From Bacteroidales bacterium GP1 (lineage in GTDB: Bacteria > Bacteroidota > Bacteroidia > Bacteroidales > Muribaculaceae): 14,138 nt of DNA. Position 1 is the stretch's first letter. Every line of letters starts with the position of its first letter. A program made the translations under genes and the position numbers. The stretch covers positions 1 to 14,138 of the forward strand of contig DAAI01000058.1 of NCBI GenBank assembly GCA_001701105.1. Reading direction: 5' to 3'. This document shows positions 6,864 to 13,455 of this stretch, piece after piece. The notes below the pieces were generated by a model. It was given only the letters and a program-made list of their open reading frames with translations. It was not told where the DNA came from and did not search any database.

Positions 6864-7409
6864 ATGATTGAAACGTAAAGATTAACACTCAGACCTTGGC
6901 GAGATTCGGATGCTGAAGCTCTTTATAAATATGCTTGCGATCCGAATGTCGGTCCGATAGCTGGATGGCCTGCACATACTTCGGTTGAGAACAGCCTTGA
7001 AATTATCCGTACCGTTTTTGCTGCCACAGAGACTTATGCCATTGTATTGAAAGAAACTGGTGAACCTGTCGGTTGCTGTGGAATTATGTTTGCTAATGGT
7101 CTGCATACTGCTGAAATGAAGCAACAAGAAGCGGAAATCGGTTATTGGATTGGCAAACCTTATTGGGGACAAGGTCTCGTTCCTGAAGCAGTCAATGCAC
7201 TTCTTGCAAGATGTTTCAATGAATTAGACCTTGAAACCGTATGGTGTGGATATTACGAGGGAAACCTAAAACCGAAGCGTGTTTGCGAAAAGTGTGGATT
7301 CAGATTTCATCATACCAACCACGACATTGTCTCACCACTCGGAGATAAACGCACCGAACATTTTTACAAAATGACTAAAGACGATTATTATGCCATACAT
7401 ATCGATTGA
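6864..7409 (+). pseudogene. GNAT acetyltransferase (RimJ/RimL-like) with a stop at codon 5
   Basis: From ATG 6864 the frame reads MIET, then TAA (6876-6878), then continues as RLTLRPWRDSDAEALYKY with no further stop up to TGA at 7409, 182 codons in all. M-x-E-T-x-R-L-x-L-R is the usual start of this family, so the stop sits exactly in a variable position (often E or K) of an otherwise complete gene. One base change from GAA or AAA would create it. Downstream the acetyl-CoA region IGYWIGKPYWGQGLVPEA and the segment NLKPKRVCEKCGFRF are intact. After the stop no ATG or GTG occurs before the core of the domain. The first alternative start is TTG 7047, which would drop about 61 residues, including strands needed for the fold. 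It lies 6 nt after the HxlR gene and overlaps the tautomerase gene by 20 nt. I judge it a fresh null allele. Read-through or a sequencing error remain possible. Confidence 0.75.
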
Positions 7410-7590
7410 AAGCGGAGAACTAACCGCTAAGCAAAAGAAAGAACTCATTGAACGTCTCACTGCTACGGCTTCCGAGATAACCAGCATCTCGGCTCAGTTC
7501 TTTATGGTGACAATCCAAGAAGTGCCAGACAAGAATTTCGGAATAGGAAGGAAATCCATTGATGAAATCAAGCGCAATTACAAAAAATGA
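7390..7590 (+). CDS. 4-oxalocrotonate tautomerase-like protein
   Basis: The 66-residue protein begins Met-Pro, so removal of Met exposes the catalytic N-terminal proline of the tautomerase superfamily. The pattern MPYISIESGELTAKQKKELI, then TATASEITSISAQFFMVTIQEVP, ending in a beta-hairpin segment with NFGIGRKS, fits the small 4-OT subunit (about 60-70 residues), which works as a multimer. Known members interconvert keto and enol forms of unsaturated acids. The substrate here is unknown. The start codon lies inside the end of the acetyltransferase frame (20-nt overlap), so the two are probably translationally coupled and the early stop upstream could lower its expression. Co-location with an HxlR-type regulator hints at handling of reactive small molecules, which is inference. 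Confidence 0.85.
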   Translation: MPYISIESGELTAKQKKELIERLTATASEITSISAQFFMVTIQEVPDKNFGIGRKSIDEIKRNYKK

Positions 7591-7667
7591 CCCCAAAATA
7601 AAATATACCTCAATCAGGCAACGTACAAACCATCTATCTTAATCCGTCATCACCCGGCTGTAGCTTC

Positions 7668-8948
7668 TTATGTTGTTTTCGAGAGGTCGTTGAGGCGTTG
7701 GGCCATTTTTGCTTCGGAGGGGTTGGCACCGGGATTCCAGAATCGGGTGCCTGTCAAGGAGTCCGGGAGATATTGCTGCGCCACAAAATTCCCCGGAAAG
7801 GCATGAGGATATTTGTATTCCTTGCCATAACCTAAATCTTCCATCAATTTTGTTGGAGCGTTGCGGATGTGAAGCGGGACTGGTAGATTCCCCGATTTTC
7901 TTACCTCCTCCAAGGCCGCGTCAATAGCCATATATGCTGAATTACTCTTAGGAGAATTGGCAAGATAGATGGCGCATTCAGATAAGATGATTCGTCCTTC
8001 AGGCCAACCGATTTTGGCTAGGGCATCGAATGTAGCGTTGGCTAAAAGCAGGGCATTCGGATTTGCCAATCCTATATCCTCGGCAGCCAGAATTACGAGT
8101 CGCCGAGCTATGAATTTAGGGTCTTCACCTCCGGCCACCATCCTTGCCAGCCAGTAAACGGCGGCTTGTGGATCCGACCCACGGATCGACTTTATGAAAG
8201 CCGAGATAATATCGTAATGCATCTCACCATCTCGGTCGTAAGCCAATGGATTCTCTTGAAGGCTATCCGTAACGACTTGATCGTCTATCACGATTGTCTG
8301 GCCCTCCGGCACTCCCTGCTCAATAAGGTCAAGTATGTTGAGTAATTTTCGGGCATCTCCACCTGCAAACCGGAATAAGGCTGTCTTTTCGCGTATATCA
8401 AATTTTCGCTTCGATAGCGAAGGGTCATTCTTAATGGCTCTGTCAAGAAGCAGCTCAAGATCCTCCTTTTCGAGAGGCTTTAAAGTATATACCTGTGCTC
8501 TGGATAAAAGGGGCCTTATCACCTCAAACGACGGATTCTCCGTTGTGGCTCCTATAAGGGTTACAGTGCCGTTTTCTACGGCTCCCAGTAAAGAATCTTG
8601 CTGTGATTTATTGAAACGGTGAATTTCATCTATAAATAGTATAGGGCGTCCTTTTGAGAACATATTATTGGCATCGGCCTTGCATCTGTCGAGAATATCC
8701 CTGACATCCTTCACTCCTGAAGTAACGGCAGAAAGCGTATAGAACGGCACATCCGTAGTTGCTGCGACGATTCTTGCGAGTGTGGTCTTTCCCACTCCGG
8801 GAGGTCCCCAGAGGATAAATGAATTTACGCGCCCCGATTCAATCATTCGGCGTATCACCCCATTTGAACCCACAAGATGTTGCTGCCCTATATAATCGGC
8901 AAGCGAAGTGGGGCGTAGACGCTCTGCAAGCGGTACGTTTTGATTCAT
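7668..8948 (-). CDS. rarA: Replication-associated recombination ATPase RarA (MgsA)
   Basis: The 426-residue AAA+ protein has Walker A GPPGVGKT (48-55), Walker B ILFIDEIHRFN (103-113), sensor 1 GATTENPSF (133-141) and the arginine-finger region RPLLSRAQ (145-152). The C-terminal tetramerisation part contains DPQAAVYWLARMVAGGEDP, AAEDIGLANP and KYPHAFPGNFVAQQYLPD, all hallmarks of RarA/MgsA/WRNIP1. RarA is a clamp-loader-like ATPase that interacts with SSB and acts at stalled replication forks. Length is normal for the family. It begins one base after the HAD gene stop and its AGGAGG lies inside that gene, so the two form an operon. It converges on the tautomerase gene; no terminator is visible in the 77 bp between them. 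Confidence 0.95.
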   Translation of the reverse strand: MNQNVPLAERLRPTSLADYIGQQHLVGSNGVIRRMIESGRVNSFILWGPPGVGKTTLARIVAATTDVPFYTLSAVTSGVKDVRDILDRCKADANNMFSKGRPILFIDEIHRFNKSQQDSLLGAVENGTVTLIGATTENPSFEVIRPLLSRAQVYTLKPLEKEDLELLLDRAIKNDPSLSKRKFDIREKTALFRFAGGDARKLLNILDLIEQGVPEGQTIVIDDQVVTDSLQENPLAYDRDGEMHYDIISAFIKSIRGSDPQAAVYWLARMVAGGEDPKFIARRLVILAAEDIGLANPNALLLANATFDALAKIGWPEGRIILSECAIYLANSPKSNSAYMAIDAALEEVRKSGNLPVPLHIRNAPTKLMEDLGYGKEYKYPHAFPGNFVAQQYLPDSLTGTRFWNPGANPSEAKMAQRLNDLSKTT

Positions 8949-8949
8949 A

Positions 8950-9606
8950 CTAAGTCCTCCTGCTTATTTTTTGAATAATATTGTCAATGTCGATGGCTTC
9001 CATTGAATCCAGCACTATATCACAATAGGGAAAAAGGTCGTCGGCCGATAATGTTCCGGCCACCCCGACTACATATGCTCCGGCGGCTTGGCCGGCCATG
9101 ACTCCTTGCCTTGAGTCTTCAAATACTACGCAATTCTCCGGGGATGCGCCGGCTTTTGATGCACCGATTAGATAGCCCTGAGGATCCGGTTTTGAGTGGC
9201 TCACCATGTCGGCCGTGACTATGAACGAGAAATACTCTTTAAATTCGGGGTGCTGGTTCCAAAGCTGCGCCATCTTAACATTATTGGAACTCGTGACCAT
9301 CACAGCCGGAATCTGTCTTTGCCGGAGTGTCTGGAGCAAATGCATTACACCGGGTTTTATTTCATATTTCATTTCCCGTTCCTGCTTGTCGAGCAAGGCA
9401 GTGATTTCGCGCTGCACATCTTTGTCAGGGAAATAGGTGTCGAAGATATGGGTGAGGGTAGTGCCCTTTATTACCCGGGCAAAATTCTTTATCCCCGTAG
9501 GATAAAGCTCATCCATATGGCTCCAGAAACGCGTATAGATGGTCTCGCTGTCGACGAGCACGCCGTCCAGATCAAAGAGAAATGCAATTTTTTTATCGAT
9601 ATTCAT
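8950..9606 (-). CDS. HAD-superfamily phosphatase (beta-phosphoglucomutase-like)
   Basis: The 218-residue protein has all four HAD motifs: FDLDGVLVD (11-19, nucleophile D12 and acid/base D14), VTSSN (104-108), the lysine in SKPDP (K139), and VFEDSRQG (161-168, E163 and D164). The insert between motifs I and II is the alpha-helical cap of subfamily I, as in phosphoglycolate phosphatase and beta-phosphoglucomutase. Such enzymes dephosphorylate small sugar or nucleotide phosphates in the cytoplasm. The exact substrate cannot be read. It starts at ATG 9606 and is the first gene of an operon with rarA. I see no good promoter element in front of it. Confidence 0.9.
   Translation of the reverse strand: MNIDKKIAFLFDLDGVLVDSETIYTRFWSHMDELYPTGIKNFARVIKGTTLTHIFDTYFPDKDVQREITALLDKQEREMKYEIKPGVMHLLQTLRQRQIPAVMVTSSNNVKMAQLWNQHPEFKEYFSFIVTADMVSHSKPDPQGYLIGASKAGASPENCVVFEDSRQGVMAGQAAGAYVVGVAGTLSADDLFPYCDIVLDSMEAIDIDNIIQKISRRT
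8956..8961 (-). promoter_or_regulatory. Strong Shine-Dalgarno for rarA inside the HAD gene
   Basis: On the minus strand AGGAGG is followed by 7 nt and the rarA ATG. It overlaps the last codons of the HAD gene, just before its TAG. Such a perfect site is uncommon in Bacteroidota, where most genes in this window have none, and it suggests reinitiation or independent loading on rarA. Confidence 0.65.
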
Positions 9607-9815
9607 ATGTTTCGCTACATCAAAAACGCAATTTAAGCGTTTATCAAGAGGTGAAGGGGAAGTATCCCGATAATATAACGGATAAAGCCTCCTTACTGTT
9701 ATGCGAGGCGAGGGTAATCCGATGTTTTAAGGATATTCTGTCGCGCTGGTTCCAAAGAAAAACGTCGGTTTATAAAAAAAGAACTGGTAAAATTTGGAAA
9801 TTTACTGCGAGTTAA
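9582..9815 (+). CDS. Possible small protein, unrecognised
   Basis: An ATG frame of 77 codons that overlaps the first 25 bp of the HAD gene on the other strand. The N-terminal 15 residues look like chance, but the middle (VYQEVKGKYPDNITDKASLL, then CEARVIRCFKDILSRWF) resembles an amphipathic helical protein, and the tail is strongly basic. An in-frame GTG near 9652 is an alternative start. No promoter or ribosome site is evident and no family is recognised. It may equally be a non-coding stretch or the remnant of a gene. Confidence 0.3.
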   Translation: MQFFYRYSYVSLHQKRNLSVYQEVKGKYPDNITDKASLLLCEARVIRCFKDILSRWFQRKTSVYKKRTGKIWKFTAS

Positions 9816-9909
9816 ATAAATTCGCATCGTAAAAGAGGATAAACTCCGGAGAAATCTCATGATTTCAATGGTAAAATATAGACTAACAGAAAACTGAGTA
9901 AAATCAAAT

Positions 9910-10458
9910 ATGGTTTATAGGTTTAAATTAGTAAGCGACGAAGTGAGCAATTTCATGCGAGAAATTGAAATTGACTCCGAAAACACGTTTTTGCAGTTGC
10001 GTAATACGATTCTTGAGAGTGTAGGCTACAGCAAAGATGAGTTAGACTCTTTCTTTCTATGTAGCGATGAATGGGAACCACAGGAGGAAATAACGCTCGA
10101 AGACATGGGAGATACCTCCTCCGACCGGGATCAGTGGCTGATGGAGAATACTACTGTCGGAGAATTAATCGAAGATGAAGGTCAGAAAATGATCTTTGAG
10201 TTTGATTATGTCGGCGAGAGGGCTTTCTATATGGAATTGCGGGAAATTATTCCCGGAAGGGATTTGGTAGAGCCCTTATGCACCATCAAGCGAGGAAATC
10301 CTCCGAAGCAATTTATTACCATAGATGAGATTGAACGCCGGTCAGAAGTGAAAGCGGTAACTACGGATGTGGAAGCTCTTGATCTTGATGCAATAGATGA
10401 ATCGGATTTTGATGAGGAAGATCTGGAATCGGGTTTCGACATCATGAATATCAACTAA
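9910..10458 (+). CDS. Plasmid pRiA4b ORF-3-like protein
   Basis: The 182-residue protein opens with YRFKLVSDEV and EIEIDSENTFLQLRNTIL, and has SFFLCSDEWEPQEEITLEDM (about 48-67) and a later GQKMIFEFDYVGERAFYMEL segment. These are the hallmarks of the pRiA4b ORF-3-like domain, a ubiquitin-like beta-grasp fold often found as a lone protein in Bacteroidales. The family name comes from a plasmid and does not imply mobility. Its biochemical role is unknown. The last 30 or so residues are extremely acidic (DLDAIDESDFDEEDLESGFD), suggesting a disordered tail that binds a basic partner. No signal peptide. The gene stands alone and ends at a long hairpin terminator shared with the convergent lipoprotein gene. 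Confidence 0.8.
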   Translation: MVYRFKLVSDEVSNFMREIEIDSENTFLQLRNTILESVGYSKDELDSFFLCSDEWEPQEEITLEDMGDTSSDRDQWLMENTTVGELIEDEGQKMIFEFDYVGERAFYMELREIIPGRDLVEPLCTIKRGNPPKQFITIDEIERRSEVKAVTTDVEALDLDAIDESDFDEEDLESGFDIMNIN

Positions 10459-10471
10459 TAAATCAAAAAGA

Positions 10472-10483
10472 CCCTCAATAGGG
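10472..10483 (+). other. Small hairpin after the pRiA4b-like gene
   Basis: CCCT (10472-10475) and AGGG (10480-10483) can pair around CAAT. It is too short to terminate alone and lies directly before the long terminator hairpin. Confidence 0.25.
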
Positions 10484-10490
10484 CAATTAT

Positions 10491-10540
10491 AAAAATAATC
10501 CGAAGATAGGTTTTTACATTCCTTCTTCGGATTATTTTTT
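10491..10540. terminator. Bidirectional hairpin terminator
   Basis: Bases 10491-10505 and 10525-10539 form a perfect 15-bp stem with a 19-base loop. The arms end in A-run and T-run, so either strand yields a hairpin followed by U residues. It lies between the convergent pRiA4b-like and lipoprotein genes and can serve both. Confidence 0.85.
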
Positions 10541-10569
10541 ATCAAGAATATGTTCAGTTGAAAATCTTT

Positions 10570-11082
10570 TCAGCAATCCTTATTTATAGCTCGCACGGCC
10601 GATCTTATTAAATCAGAAGATTCAATTAAGCCGGGATTTATATCATTTGAACGGGTCTTGACATAATATGACCATATTTTCATTTGGATGCCGTCGACAA
10701 CCACATCATAGTACAGTGTCATCTTCTTCGATCCTGAGAAACTTACTTCAGCCCACCATCCGAGTTCCTCATACCAAGGCAACATCAACCTATTGCCGTC
10801 GATCTTGAACGGGTAATTATTGACTTTCTGACCGCTGAAGGTAAGAGTCTGATCCACCATAAATGGATCTTCCGGATCGTCTTTCAGATCATCCATAGTC
10901 AGATTGTAGCTCTGTCCATCTGCATTTATAGTAATCAATTGCAATTCCCAGGAGCCCTTCAGGCTTGTGAGAAGGTTATTATCGTCCGACTCCTCACTAC
11001 CATTACTTCCACAGGATACGGCAACCGCATTCAGGGCAATAACCGTTATAAGAATGGATAAATAGTTCAATATTCTTTTCAT
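10570..11082 (-). CDS. Small lipoprotein, lipocalin-like
   Basis: The 170-residue protein has a basic start (MKRILNYL), a hydrophobic stretch and a lipobox-like AVSC with the lipidated cysteine at 24, so it is exported and lipid-anchored. The residues after the cysteine (GSNGSEESDDNN) are acidic and resemble the export signal that sends some Bacteroidota lipoproteins to the cell surface. The mature part begins LKGSWELQLITINADGQSY and alternates short beta-strands (LTFSGQKVNNYPFKIDGNRL, AEVSFSGSKKMTLYYDV), as in lipocalin-like Bacteroidales lipoproteins. No ligand can be named. Upstream of it, between possible -33 and -7 elements, is a run of nine C (minus strand), which could affect its expression. 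It ends near the bidirectional terminator. Confidence 0.75.
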   Translation of the reverse strand: MKRILNYLSILITVIALNAVAVSCGSNGSEESDDNNLLTSLKGSWELQLITINADGQSYNLTMDDLKDDPEDPFMVDQTLTFSGQKVNNYPFKIDGNRLMLPWYEELGWWAEVSFSGSKKMTLYYDVVVDGIQMKIWSYYVKTRSNDINPGLIESSDLIRSAVRAINKDC

Positions 11083-11116
11083 CGTATCTCATTTATTGCA
11101 GTCCGCATATTTTGCC

Positions 11117-11149
11117 GGAAAGTAATATAATTCCGGGGGGGGGCAGCAA
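11117..11149 (-). promoter_or_regulatory. Weak candidate promoter containing a C9 tract
   Basis: On the minus strand TTG (11149-11147) and TACTTTCC (11124-11117, a partial TAnnTTTG) are 22 bp apart, and the C9 run lies between them. Loss of two or three C would bring the spacing to the normal 19-20. The -7 match is imperfect, so the promoter call is tentative. Confidence 0.25.
11135..11143. repeat. Homopolymer of nine G (C on the minus strand)
   Basis: A run of nine identical G lies in the 75-bp gap between two minus-strand genes, 52 bp before the lipoprotein start. It is the longest G/C run in the window. Such runs are prone to slippage in replication and in sequencing. Confidence 0.9.
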
Positions 11150-11157
11150 GCTCTCCA

Positions 11158-11502
11158 TCATTTTTTACCAAAAAGTCGACCAAATAATCCTTTTTTGCGA
11201 GGTTCGGGTCGGAAATTCACAGAGAGCTGACTGTCGGATTTGCTAAAAAACAGAATATGGTCATTGAAAACGAATGCCACATTTTTATCAAACTCAAGCA
11301 CTGCATGAAGGCTGCGGATAAGAAAACGCCGGAAGGGATTGAATTCATCAAGATTCTGCACAATCACTTCCATGTCGTCGTACTTCAAGTTGTGATACGG
11401 CTTCAGCAACTCCACATGATAGGGTAGATTTAGTTCCTCCCGGTTCTTGTGGGGCTTGCTGTAGTTTTTGTATAATTCCTTAATAACTTCGTTAGTAATC
11501 AT
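11158..11502 (-). CDS. Conserved-looking hypothetical protein, 114 residues
   Basis: I do not recognise a named family. The protein is soluble, with no signal peptide or membrane segment. It is rich in aromatic and charged residues (LPYHVELLKPYHNLKYDDME at about 26-45, NPFRRFLIRSLHAVLEFD at about 55-72), followed by likely beta-strands NVAFVFNDHILFFSKSDSQL and a basic, flexible tail ending in GLFGRLFGKK. Such a tail could contact nucleic acid or membrane, which is inference. It precedes the lipoprotein gene by 75 bp on the same strand. A short inverted repeat AGGGG/CCCCT lies just upstream at 11537-11556. Confidence 0.65.
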   Translation of the reverse strand: MITNEVIKELYKNYSKPHKNREELNLPYHVELLKPYHNLKYDDMEVIVQNLDEFNPFRRFLIRSLHAVLEFDKNVAFVFNDHILFFSKSDSQLSVNFRPEPRKKGLFGRLFGKK

Positions 11503-11726
11503 CGGAACCAGCAGTATCAGCGGTTTATGAAATTAAAGGGGCATTTGACTACCCCTCATAAGTATAACACCTATATATCGTAAGGGTTCACTATGTAATT
11601 GGGCTGAAGGTTGATTTATTGCCACTAATTTTGGAATAATGATAATAATATATTATAAATCATAGATTTAATGGGAAATGATAATAAGTATTATTTTATT
11701 TATAATAATATCAGCCGGAATAAACT

Positions 11727-11760
11727 CGGAGGCCACTCCTTATTAATGGAATGGCCTCCG
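11727..11760 (-). terminator. Hairpin terminator of the decarboxylase operon
   Basis: Bases 11727-11739 and 11748-11760 form a 13-bp GC-rich stem with one C-A mismatch and an 8-base loop, beginning 24 nt past the oadB-like stop. On the minus strand it is followed by AGTTTATT, a weak T-run. Size and placement mirror the hairpin at 141-178. Confidence 0.7.
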
Positions 11761-11784
11761 ATACGCTATGAAGTAATATTAAGA

Positions 11785-12948
11785 TTATCCGAGGAAACTG
11801 AGCAAGACGCCTGCGGCTACGGCCGACCCTATCACTCCGGCTACGTTCGGACCCATTGCGTGCATCAGAAGATAGTTAGAGGGATCGTATTCAAGGCCGA
11901 GATTGTTAGAGATTCGTGCAGCCATAGGTACAGCCGATACGCCGGCATTACCAATTAGCGGATTGATTTTTTTCTTCAGGAATAGATTCATAATTTTCAC
12001 GGTCAATACTCCGGCTGATGAAGCCATTATGAAAGCGCAGAAGCCGAGTCCGAAGATTATAAGCGTATCGAGAGTGAGGAACCGGTCGCCCTGAGTGGAT
12101 GCGCCGACAGTAAGCCCGAGCAATATGGTTACGATATCGGTCATTGCATTGCTTGCCGTCTTGGCAAGGCGAGTTGTTACTCCCGATTCGCGCAGTAGAT
12201 TGCCGAAGAAAAGCATTCCGAGCAGAGGAATGCCTGAAGGCACCACAAAGCAGGTAAGCAGCAATCCGACTACTGGGAATATAATCTTCTCGTTCTGGCT
12301 CACAATACGCGCCGGCTTCATTTTGATCATGCGCTCTTTCCGGGTAGTGAAGAGTCGCATAATAGGAGGCTGGATGAGCGGAATCAGGGCCATATAAGAA
12401 TAAGCCGAGACCGCAACAGCTCCCAGAAGGGCCGGATTAAGTTTAGAGCAAGTAAAGATTGCTGTAGGACCATCGGCACCGCCTATGATTGCCACGCAGC
12501 CTGCCGAGAGGGGATCGAAACCGCATAATAAGGCAAGCATATAGGCTCCGAAGATGCCGAACTGAGCCGCTCCTCCGATGATCATCAGTTTTGGATTTGC
12601 CAGCAGGGCAGAGAAATCGGTCATTGCCCCGATTCCGAGGAAGATCAGGGGAGGATACCATCCCTTCTCAACTCCATTATATAGGATATTCAGGACAGAT
12701 CCCGGCTCATAAATGCCGATTTCCATTCCCGGTTGGAAAGGAATATTGCCGATCAACATTCCGAATCCTATCGGAACGAGGAGCAAGGGTTCAAAATTTT
12801 TCTTTATTGCGAGCCATACGAAGAACGCTCCTACAGCAAGCATCACCAGATTTTTCCATTCGCAGTTGTAGAAACCTGTGAATTTCCAGAAATCGGAGAT
12901 TGTCTGCATCATGAACTCGCCGAATGAGTAATCGCTAAGCAGAATCAT
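11785..12948 (-). CDS. Na+-translocating decarboxylase beta subunit (OadB/MmdB-like)
   Basis: The 387-residue polytopic membrane protein carries the family signatures GGADGPT (156-162, with D159 corresponding to the essential aspartate), SAYSYMALIPLIQPP (181-195), GLTVGASTQ (278-286) and GNAGVSAVPMAARI (333-346). The beta subunit decarboxylates the carboxybiotin carrier and couples this to export of Na+ across the inner membrane. In propionate-forming Bacteroidales the complex acts on (S)-methylmalonyl-CoA, giving propionyl-CoA. Oxaloacetate or glutaconyl-CoA would be alternatives, decided by the alpha subunit, which is not in the window. Start is ATG 12948; ATG pairs at residues 13-14 (12912, 12909) are also possible and would match family length better. 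It is last in an operon after the biotin carrier (54-bp gap) and is followed by a hairpin terminator. Confidence 0.93.
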   Translation of the reverse strand: MILLSDYSFGEFMMQTISDFWKFTGFYNCEWKNLVMLAVGAFFVWLAIKKNFEPLLLVPIGFGMLIGNIPFQPGMEIGIYEPGSVLNILYNGVEKGWYPPLIFLGIGAMTDFSALLANPKLMIIGGAAQFGIFGAYMLALLCGFDPLSAGCVAIIGGADGPTAIFTCSKLNPALLGAVAVSAYSYMALIPLIQPPIMRLFTTRKERMIKMKPARIVSQNEKIIFPVVGLLLTCFVVPSGIPLLGMLFFGNLLRESGVTTRLAKTASNAMTDIVTILLGLTVGASTQGDRFLTLDTLIIFGLGFCAFIMASSAGVLTVKIMNLFLKKKINPLIGNAGVSAVPMAARISNNLGLEYDPSNYLLMHAMGPNVAGVIGSAVAAGVLLSFLG

Positions 12949-13002
12949 GTGAGTGTAGTTGTATATTATTTTAGTGACGGATTCAAATTCGGGCAGACCT
13001 CG

Positions 13003-13446
13003 TCACTCAATGATGATGATGTCAGTGCCCTCAAGGATTGCGTCACCGGGATTTACACAGATTTGCTTCACAGTTCCGGCTTTTGTTGTGCGGATGTCGT
13101 TTTCCATTTTCATGGCTTCGAGCACAGCAACCTTGTCACCCATCTTAACCTTATCACCCACTTTCACATCGATGCTCATTATCGTGCCGGGGAGCGGACT
13201 CTTGAGGCCTTCGGCTGTGCCGGGGAGGGGAGCCTGGGGCACCGGTTTTGAGTTCATCTTGCTTGCTATGTCTTCGCCGCGGTTGGTTTTTCCCGACTGG
13301 GTGAGTACCGGCTTTTGCGGAGTTTTCTTGTCGAGTTCCACCTTATAGGATACGCCATTGACTTCGACGTGTACTTCATTATCCACGGTGTCACCCACGA
13401 CAACCGTGAATTTCATGCCGTTGATTTTATATTTATATTCTTTCAT
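13003..13446 (-). CDS. Biotin carrier subunit of the Na+-pumping decarboxylase
   Basis: The 147-residue protein has an N-terminal small beta-rich part (1-40), a Pro/Lys-rich linker (about 41-80) and a C-terminal biotinyl domain. The target EAMKME sets the biotinylated lysine at K113. It receives CO2 from the carboxyltransferase alpha subunit and carries it to the membrane beta subunit. In some bacteria this domain is fused to the alpha subunit; here it is separate, as in methylmalonyl-CoA decarboxylases (MmdC). It lies 9 bp after the gamma-subunit gene and 54 bp before the beta-subunit gene, all on one strand. Confidence 0.92.
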   Translation of the reverse strand: MKEYKYKINGMKFTVVVGDTVDNEVHVEVNGVSYKVELDKKTPQKPVLTQSGKTNRGEDIASKMNSKPVPQAPLPGTAEGLKSPLPGTIMSIDVKVGDKVKMGDKVAVLEAMKMENDIRTTKAGTVKQICVNPGDAILEGTDIIIIE

Positions 13447-13455
13447 TGATCGGAC

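Noticed and set aside
7047..7409. Functional shortened acetyltransferase from TTG 7047
   Set aside because: It would lack about 61 residues of the fold that are still clearly encoded upstream, so a young pseudogene is the better reading.
9910..10458. Plasmid or transposon remnant, because of the pRiA4b family name
   Set aside because: The family is common as a chromosomal gene in Bacteroidales and no transposase, replicase or terminal repeat is nearby.
11671..11958. 95-codon plus-strand frame at the end of the oadB-like gene, with TAATTTTG at 11626-11633 upstream
   Set aside because: It runs through the terminator hairpin and antisense to conserved OadB residues; the -7-like word has no partner element.
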